From positions 1 to 64,000 of the IMG/VR virus record IMGVR_UViG_3300042691_037543: 64,000 nt of DNA; one strand, given 5' to 3'. This DNA comes from a virus. Positions 21,982 through 31,010 of the stretch are shown piece after piece. Made by a program: the position numbers and the translations under genes. The notes beneath the pieces are model-generated. The model was not told where the DNA came from. It ran no database searches and saw only the letters and a list, made by a program, of their open reading frames with translations. Within the stretch, counting starts at the first letter, position 1, and every line of letters begins with the position of its first letter.

Positions 21982-24647
21982 AGCATCTCCCACTCTACCC
22001 AAACGGTACGCCCTCCCCAACGGACAACCGGGTGCCTGCACCGAGCTCGGGGCTCGGGTGTACCGCGTGCGAGCTCTCGTCGGGGGCCAAGTACGCACCT
22101 CTGGCCAACTACGTTCTCGGTCGGCGCATGAGCAGCGGAGCCGAGAAGGGCGCACCTTCCGTAGCTGTGGTGTTCGAGGCGCCGACTCGCGGTGAGGACG
22201 CAGGCGGTGACCCGTTTAGTAGCGCCACCTACCGTACGCTGGTGGAGATCATCCGTGCGTCGAGCACCCACCGTGTCGTGCCGATGTACGCCGTGCACTG
22301 CGCCCCTGGTAACGCCGAGGTAACTGCGGAGCACGTCACAGCTTGCCGAGGGCATATTCACGAGACGCTCGCCCAGGGTGCCGCCGCCGTGCATCTCATC
22401 ATCGCGGTTGGCCCTCTGGCGCACATCGCGGTGCTCGGTCGGAAAGTCGCGGCAGACCTCGTGCCAAACACGGTGAGCGTGATCGACGCGTTTTGGGCCA
22501 AGCGCGTTCCCGTCATCTGCCTGCCCGCGGCGAGCGTGCTGCGCAAAGACCCGGCACGGACGCGGTGGCGCATCGCGGACGCGATCGAAACGGCACAGAA
22601 CGTGGCTAGGTCAATCCATCACGGCCGGCTCGCGACAACCTTCGTCCAGTCGTACGAAGATCATCTACGCGTGCTCGGTGTTCTTAAAAAGGCGGACGCA
22701 CTCGTGCTCGACACGGAGACGGTCGGCCGGCTGCATACCCCGACGTTCTACGTCGAGGAGCTGTCGTTCGCTGTGAACGACAGTAACGCGGTCACCTACG
22801 GCCGCGATGTGCTGAGCGACCATCGCGTTCGTAGTGACTTGAAGGCGCTGTTGGAGAACCACGCCGTCTGCAAAGTCGGCCACAACATCAAGTACGACCT
22901 ACTCGCGCTGCGGACGTGGCTCAACGTGCACTGCTTCGGGCACCCGCTTCGCGACACGCGCCTCGACCACAAGCTGCTGCACGCAGACTCGGTGGGTGAC
23001 CTCGCGACCTGCGCAGAGATGGTCGGCTTCGGCGGCCACAAGGAAGAGGCGCGGGCGGCGATCGACGTGGTCAAGCACGACCTGAACGCGCTCGCTTCGG
23101 CGCCGAAGCGAGCTCTGACCAAGAGCGGCAAGCCGCGTAAGCCGCCCACGCTCAAGTACCTCGACGAGTCCGAGGTGGACCCCGAGCATCTCGAAGACAT
23201 CCAGCAGGGCGCCGACACCGAAGCGTACGCGCAGGCGTACATTCCGTGGCGTGTCCGTGCGCGGTACAACGCGCTCGACGCGATGAGCACCTACTGGCTC
23301 GACAAGCTCAACGCAGACCGCTTCGACATGTCCAACCGCGAGTTGTCGGAGGGGCGTATGGCGGTCGCGAACGAGATCGTGCGGCCTGCTATCTCCGCGC
23401 TGGTCGAGATGGAGGCGACGGGTATCCGTGTGGACACCGCGGCGCTAGACATCTTCACGCAGTTCTTGAAGTCCGAGATCGCCGTAGTGCAGTCTCGGCT
23501 CAACCACTACCCCGGCGTGAACTTCGCGAGTCCGAAGCAGCTCGCGGAGCTCCTCTACGACAAGCTCGGGCTGCCTGTGCTCGCAGAAACACCCTCGGGG
23601 GGCCGCGCGACCGGCGAAGAGGTGTTGCTCGAACTCGCGGAGAAGACCAAGCACCCGCTTCCCAAAGACGTGCTCGCTTTCCGCGAGCTCGAAAAGCTGC
23701 TCGGCACCTACGCCGAGGGCATGAAGAAGCACATCCGTGTGGGGCCCAACGGGCCGCGCATCCATCCGAGCACGCTGCTCGACGGGGCTGGTACCGGCAG
23801 GTTGTCCAGCCAGAACCCCAACATGCAGAACGTGCCGAGCCCCGACCGAGATACGCCTGGGCGGCCGGCGTTCGGCAAGATGGCTCGTGACATCTTCGTC
23901 GCAGACCCAGGCTGCGTACTCCTCGAAGTGGACATGAGCCAGCAAGAGCTGCGTATCGCTGGGATGCTCTCGGGCGACCCGGTGATCCTCGAATGTTATA
24001 AGAACAACGAGGATATTCACCGCGGCACGGCGGCGATTGTGTACGGCGTCCCGCTGGCCGCAGTAACGAAGGAGCAGCGGGCACGCTCGAAGACCGTGAC
24101 CTTCGGGCTGGTGTACGGCAAGACCGACCGCGGGCTCGCCAAGCAGCTCAACATCACCGTGGCGGAAGCCGCGCGCATCCGCAAAGCGGTGCTCGGGCGG
24201 TTCAAGAAACTCGCAGAGTTCTGCGAGCGGTGTCTGGCGTCGGCCCGCAGGGACGGTGGCGCGTATACATGGTGGAACGGTCACGAGCGGGCGCGGTGGC
24301 GCCCGCTGCCTGCGATCAACGACATGACCGACGAAGGCTTCGGCGCGCGCATCAACGCGGAGAACGCCGCGGTGAACACCCCGGTCCAGGGGCTCGCCGC
24401 GGACATCGTCACCGCCAGCTTGTTTCCGATCGTTGCCCGCTTCCGCAAGGACAACCTCGACGCGCAGCTGGTGAACACCGTGCATGACTCGGTGATGGTC
24501 AACGTGCGCGAAGACCAGCTACCGCTCGCCGCCAAGATCATGCGCGAAGTGATGCTCGGGCACAACACGAACGGGTTTCCGCTGGGCGTTGACATGAAGG
24601 TGGGCAAGAGCTGGGGCAGCATGACCGAGTACCACCTACCGGGGTGA
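21978..24647 (+). CDS. Family A DNA polymerase with N-terminal uracil-DNA-glycosylase-like domain
   Basis: This 889-residue fusion protein has three parts. Residues about 20-205 resemble family-4 UDG: a CTAC pair, FEAPTRGEDAGGDPF and later LIIAVGPLAHIAVLG. Residues about 235-450 are a 3'-5' exonuclease with DTE (245-247), GHNIKYD and a YNALD motif. The rest is the polymerase: motif A LLEVDMSQQELR (D652), motif B KTVTFGLVYG (K705) and motif C VHDSV (D837). Ser replaces the usual Glu after the motif C Asp. There is no 5'-3' exonuclease. Fusion of UDG-like and PolA domains is known in phages such as SPO1. This is the replicative polymerase. GTG 21978 overlaps the previous stop. Confidence 0.9.
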   Translation: MKHLPLYPNGTPSPTDNRVPAPSSGLGCTACELSSGAKYAPLANYVLGRRMSSGAEKGAPSVAVVFEAPTRGEDAGGDPFSSATYRTLVEIIRASSTHRVVPMYAVHCAPGNAEVTAEHVTACRGHIHETLAQGAAAVHLIIAVGPLAHIAVLGRKVAADLVPNTVSVIDAFWAKRVPVICLPAASVLRKDPARTRWRIADAIETAQNVARSIHHGRLATTFVQSYEDHLRVLGVLKKADALVLDTETVGRLHTPTFYVEELSFAVNDSNAVTYGRDVLSDHRVRSDLKALLENHAVCKVGHNIKYDLLALRTWLNVHCFGHPLRDTRLDHKLLHADSVGDLATCAEMVGFGGHKEEARAAIDVVKHDLNALASAPKRALTKSGKPRKPPTLKYLDESEVDPEHLEDIQQGADTEAYAQAYIPWRVRARYNALDAMSTYWLDKLNADRFDMSNRELSEGRMAVANEIVRPAISALVEMEATGIRVDTAALDIFTQFLKSEIAVVQSRLNHYPGVNFASPKQLAELLYDKLGLPVLAETPSGGRATGEEVLLELAEKTKHPLPKDVLAFRELEKLLGTYAEGMKKHIRVGPNGPRIHPSTLLDGAGTGRLSSQNPNMQNVPSPDRDTPGRPAFGKMARDIFVADPGCVLLEVDMSQQELRIAGMLSGDPVILECYKNNEDIHRGTAAIVYGVPLAAVTKEQRARSKTVTFGLVYGKTDRGLAKQLNITVAEAARIRKAVLGRFKKLAEFCERCLASARRDGGAYTWWNGHERARWRPLPAINDMTDEGFGARINAENAAVNTPVQGLAADIVTASLFPIVARFRKDNLDAQLVNTVHDSVMVNVREDQLPLAAKIMREVMLGHNTNGFPLGVDMKVGKSWGSMTEYHLPG

Positions 24648-24684
24648 AACCTTTTCAACGCGCCGCACAAGACACGAAACGCCT

Positions 24685-25131
24685 GTGAAGAAACCGCAGC
24701 ACAGCATCAACCCCGACCAGATCGACCTGGAGTTCATGCGGCTCCCTGGCGACTTGGCCTACTTCGGGCAAATCTTCGCAGAGGCGTGCGAAGCGCTCAA
24801 CGAGCTGGAGCTGAAACTGGAGGTGTACGAGGCTCGTACGAGCCTGACCATTCGTGAAGCAAGAAGCATGATGGGTGAACGTGTGACGAACGACACGGTT
24901 GCCGCTAGAATGCGTGGCAGCGCGGAGTGGCAAGCGCTGCGCGAAAAGGTCATCGAAGCGGAGGCCGACAAGCTCCGCGCGAAGATTGACCTCGACGCGG
25001 TCATCGCGAAGAAAGACATGCTCATCAGCCTGGGCGCGTACATGCGGGCCCAGGCAAACGGCGACCCGGCCATTCGGCTGCCGAGCGGCAAGCCGAGGCA
25101 GACTGACAAACACAACTGGAGTGGTGAGTGA
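24685..25131 (+). CDS. Helical protein between polymerase and SSB; possible recombination mediator
   Basis: This 148-residue protein is almost all helical and charged (LNELELKLEVYEARTSLTIR; EWQALREKVIEAEADKLRAK). Size, composition and position beside a gp32-like SSB and UvsX recall T4 UvsY, the mediator that loads recombinase onto SSB-coated DNA. That is a suggestion from context, not from sequence similarity I can prove. Start is GTG 24685; the stop overlaps the SSB start. Confidence 0.55.
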   Translation: MKKPQHSINPDQIDLEFMRLPGDLAYFGQIFAEACEALNELELKLEVYEARTSLTIREARSMMGERVTNDTVAARMRGSAEWQALREKVIEAEADKLRAKIDLDAVIAKKDMLISLGAYMRAQANGDPAIRLPSGKPRQTDKHNWSGE

Positions 25132-25889
25132 ACATGACGAACGCACTGGACGGGCTTTTCTCGGACTACGACGACGCGAGCGCTGCCAAGGACGTAGAGC
25201 TGGCGAAGAAGCCCTCGCAGTTCATCAGCAAGCTGCCGGTGGGCAAGACCGTGATGCGGTTCCTCCCGCCCGCGCCTGGGAAGAAGAGCCCGTTTCGGGT
25301 CTACTACCAGCACTTCGTGAAGGGCATCCCCGGCGTCGCGGACTGCGTGTTCGTGTGCCCGCGCATGGAGATGAAGCGGCCCTGCCCGCTCTGCACGCTC
25401 AAGGCGCGGTGGGAGGCGAGCGACGACTCGACCAAGATCAACGCGGCGAAGGACTTGGAGCCGCGCTCCACCACGTCGGCTCTCGTGATCGTGCGCGGCG
25501 AAGAGGAGCAGGGCGTGCGGGTGTTCCGCATGAGCTACTCCGTGCACCAAGCCCTGCTGGAGATTCGCAACGAGCTGGACATGAATTTCAGCCACCCGAT
25601 CGACGGGTGCGACATCGTCATCTCGCGCAAGGGCACGGGGCCCACCGACACCCGCTACCGCGTGATCCCCGACCCGAGGGGCAAGTCGCCGCTCGCGTCG
25701 AGCGAAGCCGAGATGGCTGAGCTGCTGGGTTCGATGCCCAACCTCGACAGCTTCGTCAAGGTTCACGACGCGCCCACCATCGAGGGGATGCTCCGCGGTG
25801 AGAAGCCGCAGAACCGCCAGCTCGGCGGCGGGGGTGGCGCGCAGCAGCTCCCCGGCAAGCGCGCCTCGTCGTACTTGAACGACGAGTGA
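25128..25889 (+). CDS. gp32-like single-stranded DNA-binding protein
   Basis: This 253-residue protein has a zinc site with H62, C77, C86 and C89 (HFVKG...CPRM...CPLC), matching the His-Cys-Cys-Cys spacing of T4 gp32 closely. An N-terminal acidic/Lys region, a beta-rich OB-type core and a Gly-rich linker before a short acidic end (SSYLNDE) also fit. It coats ssDNA and organises the replisome and recombinase. GTG 25128 is six bases after GGAG; ATG 25134 is the alternative. Confidence 0.8.
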   Translation: MNMTNALDGLFSDYDDASAAKDVELAKKPSQFISKLPVGKTVMRFLPPAPGKKSPFRVYYQHFVKGIPGVADCVFVCPRMEMKRPCPLCTLKARWEASDDSTKINAAKDLEPRSTTSALVIVRGEEEQGVRVFRMSYSVHQALLEIRNELDMNFSHPIDGCDIVISRKGTGPTDTRYRVIPDPRGKSPLASSEAEMAELLGSMPNLDSFVKVHDAPTIEGMLRGEKPQNRQLGGGGGAQQLPGKRASSYLNDE

Positions 25890-26041
25890 CCCATCAGACA
25901 CGGTCGCCTGCGGCCGTGTCTCCCGTAACGGTGTGCGGTCACCTGTACGCGCTTCCGCAAGCAGCGTGTACGGTGCGGGTTCGACTCCCGCGGCCGGTCC
26001 CACAGGGCGCCGCAAGGCGCTCTCTTCGTTTAGAGGTACCC
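25890..26041. other. Structured intergenic region ending in a tRNA-like T-arm
   Basis: This 152-base gap holds four consecutive stem-loops: AGACACGG/CCGTGTCT (25896-25921), GGTG/CACC (25930-25943), a long stem at 25944-25971, and GCGGG-TTCGACT-CCCGC (25975-25991). The last has a textbook T-loop and is followed by seven bases, one base and CCA (26000-26002). No matching 5' acceptor strand was found, so this is not a complete tRNA by eye. It is also the leader of the RecA-like gene. Confidence 0.5.
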
Positions 26042-27025
26042 ATGTCGGACGCAAACGCGCGCCTGCTGAAAGTGCAGAAGGCGCTCGCCAAGAAATTCGG
26101 TCAAGAGAGCGTATCGGTGGCGTCGCAAACCACCACGCGCTCGAAGATTACCACGGTGCTCCCCACGGGGCTGCCCGTACTGGACGAGTACGTCATCGGA
26201 TGCGGTGGCCTGCCGACACGACGCATCAGCGAAATCTACGGCGGCGAGGGCGACGGCAAGACTTCCTTCGCGTACGCGGTTGCCGCGAGCGCACAACGGG
26301 CCGGCGCAGTCGTCGGGTGGTGCGACAGCGAGCACGCGTTCGACAGCGCCCGCGCCAAGTCGTTCGGCGTGGACGAGAGCGCGATGCTGCTCATGGACCC
26401 GTACACTTTCGAGGAAGCGATCAACCAGCAGCTCGAATTCCTGCGGGCACTCGAAGACAACGGGGCCCCCGTGCTGCTCGTGTGGGACTCGCTCTCGGGG
26501 TCGCCTACGGCGTCGGCTCTCGACGGGCAAGCGGGCGACAAGGTGGTTGCCGACCGAGCCAGAATGCTCTCCCAAGGAGTGCCGGCGGCTCTGAGCCTGT
26601 GTGTGAAAAAGAACGCACACTGGATGGTGATTAACCAGCTGCGCGAAAAGATCGGCGTGATGTACGGCGACAACACCACCACGCCGGGTGGGCGCACGCT
26701 CAAGTATTTCGCGTCGATCCGACTGCGCCTGTACGGCGGAAAAGCCATCAAGGCCGGCGAGTCCGACAACGCCATCGGCAAGATGGTCACCATCTCGGGC
26801 GTGAAGTCGCGGTGGGCCCCCGCCTACCGCAAGACACGCGTGCGGTGGCTGTTCAAAAAGGGCTACGACCTCGATTGGTCGTTGGTCGATCACTTCAAGG
26901 CGCAAGGGCTGGTGAATGGGCGCGATAAGAACGCTCTGGAGAAGGCTCGTGGGTTTGCTGACCAAGAACGATGGGAAGGCGACGATGATGCTCAGAGCGC
27001 AGGTTCAGACGACGACGAAGACTGA
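26042..27025 (+). CDS. UvsX/RecA-like recombinase
   Basis: This 327-residue protein has Walker A GGEGDGKT (67-74) and a Walker-B-like VLLVWDSLSG (D149), then HWMVINQLREKIG, which fits the L2 and DNA-binding region, and a strongly acidic C-terminus (DDDAQSAGSDDDED). It would form ATP-dependent filaments for strand exchange and recombination-dependent replication. ATG 26042 follows TAGAGGTACCC. Downstream partners are the Mre11/Rad50-like genes. Confidence 0.85.
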   Translation: MSDANARLLKVQKALAKKFGQESVSVASQTTTRSKITTVLPTGLPVLDEYVIGCGGLPTRRISEIYGGEGDGKTSFAYAVAASAQRAGAVVGWCDSEHAFDSARAKSFGVDESAMLLMDPYTFEEAINQQLEFLRALEDNGAPVLLVWDSLSGSPTASALDGQAGDKVVADRARMLSQGVPAALSLCVKKNAHWMVINQLREKIGVMYGDNTTTPGGRTLKYFASIRLRLYGGKAIKAGESDNAIGKMVTISGVKSRWAPAYRKTRVRWLFKKGYDLDWSLVDHFKAQGLVNGRDKNALEKARGFADQERWEGDDDAQSAGSDDDED

Positions 27026-27176
27026 CCAACACCGGCACTACGCGCTGCTCAAGACGCGCGACGGCAACCTGCTGATCTACAGCGGGTGCACCGACACCAT
27101 GACGTACGAGCTGCTCGGAGCCACGCCCATGCCGGCGAAGTGCGTGCTCTTGCCCCCGGTGGAGACGCTCCAGTGA
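26985..27176 (+). CDS. Short hypothetical protein (63 aa)
   Basis: This gene starts at ATG 26985 behind GGGAAGG, inside the acidic tail region of the recombinase gene, and ends by overlapping the Mre11-like GTG. The product is beta-rich (HYALLKTRDGNLLIYSG) with two cysteines. The tight overlaps on both sides support it as a real gene. Function unknown. Confidence 0.55.
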   Translation: MMLRAQVQTTTKTDQHRHYALLKTRDGNLLIYSGCTDTMTYELLGATPMPAKCVLLPPVETLQ

Positions 27177-28330
27177 GAACTGCCTTCATCGCAGACGTGC
27201 ACATCGGCAACCACAGCGCACCGCAGCCTCCGCACAGTCTCGTCGCCCACACCAAGTCGCCGCTGTTGAACATGCGGGCGCAAGAGGTGTTGGGCGTGTT
27301 GAGTGCCGCGGTGGGGGTCGCGCAATACCACAAAGCCGCTGAGCTCGTCGTGTGCGGTGACCTGTTCGACGTGCCGTCGCCTTCTGCGCCGTTTTACATG
27401 GCCGCACGCGCGGCATTCAGCACGTTCATGGGCGACGTGGTCTTGTTGGCGGGCAACCACGAAATCGCGTCGTCGCAAGCAACCGACAGCCCGGCGGCGG
27501 TGCTCGCGAAGATGCTGCCTCGGTGTCGGTACGCCCCGCCTGGGCAGACGGTAGACACCCCGCGAGGTGTGCGGTGCCTCGGGTTCCCCGCGTTGGCAAC
27601 GCAGAGCGAAACCCTCGCCGCCGTGAGGGGCGCCGCGGCGGCCCGCGGGAACGCGTACATCCTGGCTACGCACTTGGGAGTCATCACCGACGGCACACCG
27701 CCGTGGAGCCGTGACTCTGCGGAGGCGCTCTCCGCGAGTGCGTTCCGCGAAGTGCTCAAGGGGTGGGGCGGCGTCGTGTTGGGAAACTGGCACGACGCCG
27801 AGAGCATCGAAGGCTCGCCGTGGGTCGAGCAGGTTGGCGCGCTGTGCCCAACGGGGTTCGACAACGCCAACGACCTGCTGAACTACGGCCAGTTGCTCGT
27901 CGTTGACCACGAAGAGGGTACGCGGTCGCGGCACTTCGTACCCGCGCCGCGGTTCGTCCGCGTGGACGTACCGAGCGGCGCACCTGTGCCCGACTTCGCG
28001 GCGGCGCTCGTCGGCGTACTCGCGCAGAAAGCCGGTCGGTACAACCTCGTGACCAACCTGTACGTCAGGCTGCGGTGTGTCGCTGGCGACCAACGCCGCG
28101 TACGGGACGAAGCAGAGAAGTACCGGCCGGCGCTCGAAGCACTCACCCGCGGTGTGGTGCTCGTCGTGGACCCAACCATGCCGAAAGACGTGAGCGTCAA
28201 GTCGGTGTCGGTCACGCAAGCGGAAGAAGACGACCACCTGTTTGACTACGTCGTGCAGACCGACATCCCGACGAACGTGCCGCGCAAGCGCTTGATGAAA
28301 ACCTTGAAAGAGTTGGTGAAGCGTGAGTAA
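27173..28330 (+). CDS. Mre11/SbcD/gp47-like nuclease subunit
   Basis: This 385-residue metallophosphoesterase has DVHIG (8-12), GDLFD (62-66), GNHE (94-97) and ATHLG near 165, the phosphoesterase metal-binding motifs. The final motif reads GNWHD instead of GHxH, a substitution that keeps the last His. With the gp46-like ATPase downstream it forms the complex that processes double-strand ends for UvsX. GTG 27173 overlaps the previous stop. Confidence 0.85.
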   Translation: MRTAFIADVHIGNHSAPQPPHSLVAHTKSPLLNMRAQEVLGVLSAAVGVAQYHKAAELVVCGDLFDVPSPSAPFYMAARAAFSTFMGDVVLLAGNHEIASSQATDSPAAVLAKMLPRCRYAPPGQTVDTPRGVRCLGFPALATQSETLAAVRGAAAARGNAYILATHLGVITDGTPPWSRDSAEALSASAFREVLKGWGGVVLGNWHDAESIEGSPWVEQVGALCPTGFDNANDLLNYGQLLVVDHEEGTRSRHFVPAPRFVRVDVPSGAPVPDFAAALVGVLAQKAGRYNLVTNLYVRLRCVAGDQRRVRDEAEKYRPALEALTRGVVLVVDPTMPKDVSVKSVSVTQAEEDDHLFDYVVQTDIPTNVPRKRLMKTLKELVKRE

Positions 28331-28721
28331 CGATCAGCGCTTCGCGCAGATGCGTGAAGCACTCGAAAAGCTGGCAGCGCACGACGCCAAATTGGCGAAG
28401 CCCGCAGCGACGTTCAAGCCACAGCGCGGGTCGGTGTTCACGCCGGGGTCGAACACTCCGACGGACCCGGCGTGGGCTGAGATGAACACAACCGAGGAGA
28501 TGATCGACTTCATGTTCGGGGCAGTCACCGCCAACCTCGCGGCGCTCTCCGAATGGGAGGTGACCTTCGTTGACTCAGCCAAGAACCAGCACAACCGCAA
28601 GATGGCGGCAGGGTTCAAGGCCACCAACACCCTGAGCGGGCGCCAGCTCGTCGTGCTGTACCGCATCGTGCAAAAGCTGGCGTCCACAACCGTGAAGGCG
28701 ATGACCAATGAAGATCAGTGA
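28323..28721 (+). CDS. Hypothetical protein between gp47- and gp46-like genes
   Basis: This 132-residue protein starts at GTG 28323, overlapping the nuclease stop by eight bases, and overlaps the ATPase start by 14. It has a flexible N-terminus and two C-terminal helices (MIDFMFGAVTANLAALSEW; LSGRQLVVLYRIVQKLAS). Its location suggests an accessory factor of the nuclease complex. No family was recognised. Confidence 0.6.
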   Translation: MSNDQRFAQMREALEKLAAHDAKLAKPAATFKPQRGSVFTPGSNTPTDPAWAEMNTTEEMIDFMFGAVTANLAALSEWEVTFVDSAKNQHNRKMAAGFKATNTLSGRQLVVLYRIVQKLASTTVKAMTNEDQ

Positions 28722-30333
28722 CCTGAGCATCGAAGGGTTCTGCGGCATCGGCTCGCGCGCCAACGTGGCGTTCCCACAAACGGGCCTCGTGCTCGTGACG
28801 GGCCGCAACGGGTACGGCAAGAGTACGTTGATCGAATCCGTCTCCCACGCCGTGTGGGGCGAGGGTGTGTTTCGCACCGGGTCGCTGTGGGCGGACAAGG
28901 GCACCATCGAGCTGCACACACACGACGGCTCGATGGTGCACAGACAACGCGCGGGCTCGCGTACGTCGGGGCAGTTGTACCGGCACGGCAGTACGTCGCT
29001 GTTCGACACCGCTACGAAGATGAACGAGGCGGCAGCGACGGCGTTCGGGTCACACGACGCGTGGCGCACGACGCACATCATCGAGCCCAGCGACGCGGCG
29101 ATGTTCACGCGCGCAAGCGACACGGTGCGAAAGCACGTCTTGGAGGGGCTTCTCGGGCTGAGCGTCTACGACGACGCCCTGGTGAAGTCCCGCACGTTCC
29201 GCAAGGCAGCAGACCGGGTACGCGAAGACACGGCGAACAAGATCGCCGAGATTCGCGGTCGCCTGGAGACGCTCAACAACGTGTACAGCGCGTCCAAGTC
29301 GGCCCGCTCGAAAGAGGAGCTCACCGCGATCATCGACGACGCCACCGCGCGCATAGACGCCCTGCAACAGCGCATCACGGAGTGCGACGACAAGGTGGGC
29401 GATCTGCGGTCGTCGGCCCAAAACCTACGCAGCTCCGAAGCGGTGCTGGTTGCGAAGCTGCACAACATCCACCGCGTAGCCGTGCACGGCGACCGGGTGT
29501 GTCCCCTGTGCGGCAGCACCGTCGGTGACGACGTGGCCAAGGGGATCAATGATGCCGCGACTGCCGAAGAACACGAAGTGAAAGCCCAACTTGCGGAGCT
29601 GCGAGAGAAAGCCCACCTGTGCGAAGCCGAGTTGAGCACGCAGTTGCTCGTGCAGGGCGACACGCGCCGGGATCAGGTGGCCCAGCAAGGCCGGCAAGAC
29701 GCGGCGCGCCGCGAGCTCGACATCGTTCAGAAGGCCGAGGGCATTCGCGAGCGCATGGAGGCCGAGCAGGCACAGCTCGACGTGCTGAACGACAAGCTCG
29801 CGAACTCCATGACCGACGTAGACCTGTACGCGACCGCCGAGAAGATTCTCGGGGTGCGTGGTGTGCGCGCGCACATCCTCGACAACGCGGTCAACGCGCT
29901 CGGGCACTTCGCGGCGCAATGGATGTCGCAGCTCTCCGACAACGAGATGAGCGTCTCCGTGCAGTCCTACACGGAGAACACCCGCGGCGACGCCCGCAAC
30001 GCTATCTCCATCTCGCTGCTGCGCGGTGACCGCACGACGCCGTACGCCGCCTGCTCTCGCGGTGAGCAGCGCCGCATCGACATCGCCGTGACGCTCGCGC
30101 TGGCCGACATTCAGTCGTCCGCGACGGCGCACCCGACGGGCACGCTGTTCGTAGACGAGATCATGGACGGGCTCGACTACGCCGGGGCTCTCGCAACGCT
30201 GAGCTGTCTCGCGAAGATGGCAGCCAAGCGTTGCGTAGTGGTAATTACTCACAAGGCGAGCGTGCAGCTCGCCGCGAAGGCTGCGGCGCACTTCATGTTC
30301 GTGGCGCCGGGGGTTATCGAAAGGGCGAAGTAA
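28708..30333 (+). CDS. Rad50/SbcC/gp46-like ATPase
   Basis: This 541-residue SMC-type protein has Walker A TGRNGYGKST (31-40), coiled-coil arms and a zinc hook CPLC (265-268), a signature-like SRGEQRR near 450 and Walker B LFVDEIMDGLD near 480. The arms are short compared with bacterial SbcC and close to T4 gp46 in total length. It clamps DNA ends and controls the gp47-like nuclease. The end overlaps the ParB-domain gene by one base. Confidence 0.9.
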   Translation: MKISDLSIEGFCGIGSRANVAFPQTGLVLVTGRNGYGKSTLIESVSHAVWGEGVFRTGSLWADKGTIELHTHDGSMVHRQRAGSRTSGQLYRHGSTSLFDTATKMNEAAATAFGSHDAWRTTHIIEPSDAAMFTRASDTVRKHVLEGLLGLSVYDDALVKSRTFRKAADRVREDTANKIAEIRGRLETLNNVYSASKSARSKEELTAIIDDATARIDALQQRITECDDKVGDLRSSAQNLRSSEAVLVAKLHNIHRVAVHGDRVCPLCGSTVGDDVAKGINDAATAEEHEVKAQLAELREKAHLCEAELSTQLLVQGDTRRDQVAQQGRQDAARRELDIVQKAEGIRERMEAEQAQLDVLNDKLANSMTDVDLYATAEKILGVRGVRAHILDNAVNALGHFAAQWMSQLSDNEMSVSVQSYTENTRGDARNAISISLLRGDRTTPYAACSRGEQRRIDIAVTLALADIQSSATAHPTGTLFVDEIMDGLDYAGALATLSCLAKMAAKRCVVVITHKASVQLAAKAAAHFMFVAPGVIERAK

Positions 30334-31010
30334 TGAGCGACCGCGTGGAGTTTCAGAAGGTAGGCAACCTGACGGTCGGGCTCGTCCCGCTCAGCCGGCT
30401 GGTGCAGCGTCGGACGAACTACCGACAGATGAGCGACCGCGACTACGCGGCGCTCAAGACGGCGATCTCCACGTTCGGGTTCAGCACGGTCATCGCCGTG
30501 CGGCTCGCTGCCGACGGTGAGCACTACGAAGTCATCGACGGCCACCACCGCTGGCGCGCGGCGAAGGAGCTGGAGATGGACAGCATCCCGGCGGCCCTGG
30601 TCAACACCGACGACGACATGGCCGACGTAGCCATGCTCTCTTTCAACGTCTCGGGCGACGTGTTGCCCGACGTGCTGATGGAGATGCTCCGCGAGATGAG
30701 CTCGCGCGTCGCGTCCTCCGTGGTGGAGGCGCACGCGGGGTTCAGCGATGGGTTCATCGAGGAAGCGATCCGCGCCGCCGAGGGCGCCGTGTCGGCCGTC
30801 GCCCCGCCGAAGGAACCCAAGGCACGCGCGACTCCGAAGGAGCCCACCGTCGATCGCATCGAGCCGGTGCCGACCATCACCGTGCTGCTCACGCGGCAGA
30901 TGGCCCGAGCCATCGAGGCGATTCGCAAGGACCGCAGCTACGACTCGTCGATGAGCGACGCCGACGTGCTCACGGCTGTGATGCTCGATACGGCGATGGG
31001 CGATGCCTAA
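30333..31010 (+). CDS. Second ParB/Srx N-domain protein
   Basis: This 225-residue protein contains LVPLSRLVQRRTNYRQMSDR, LKTAISTFGFSTVIAVRL and DGHHRWRAAKELEMDSIPA (about 69-87), the ParB-type N-domain order. A Pro/Lys-rich linker (about 155-175) and a C-terminal helical segment follow. As in the 10327 gene, no ParB HTH is seen. It is coupled to the gp46-like gene and overlaps the nuclease gene, so a role in DNA-end handling or modification is more likely than partition. Confidence 0.75.
   Translation: MSDRVEFQKVGNLTVGLVPLSRLVQRRTNYRQMSDRDYAALKTAISTFGFSTVIAVRLAADGEHYEVIDGHHRWRAAKELEMDSIPAALVNTDDDMADVAMLSFNVSGDVLPDVLMEMLREMSSRVASSVVEAHAGFSDGFIEEAIRAAEGAVSAVAPPKEPKARATPKEPTVDRIEPVPTITVLLTRQMARAIEAIRKDRSYDSSMSDADVLTAVMLDTAMGDA

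Noticed and set aside
25914-26004. Complete tRNA gene
   Set aside because: T-arm and CCA are perfect, but no 5' acceptor strand pairs with GGCCGGT and no seven-base anticodon loop can be drawn in the expected place.
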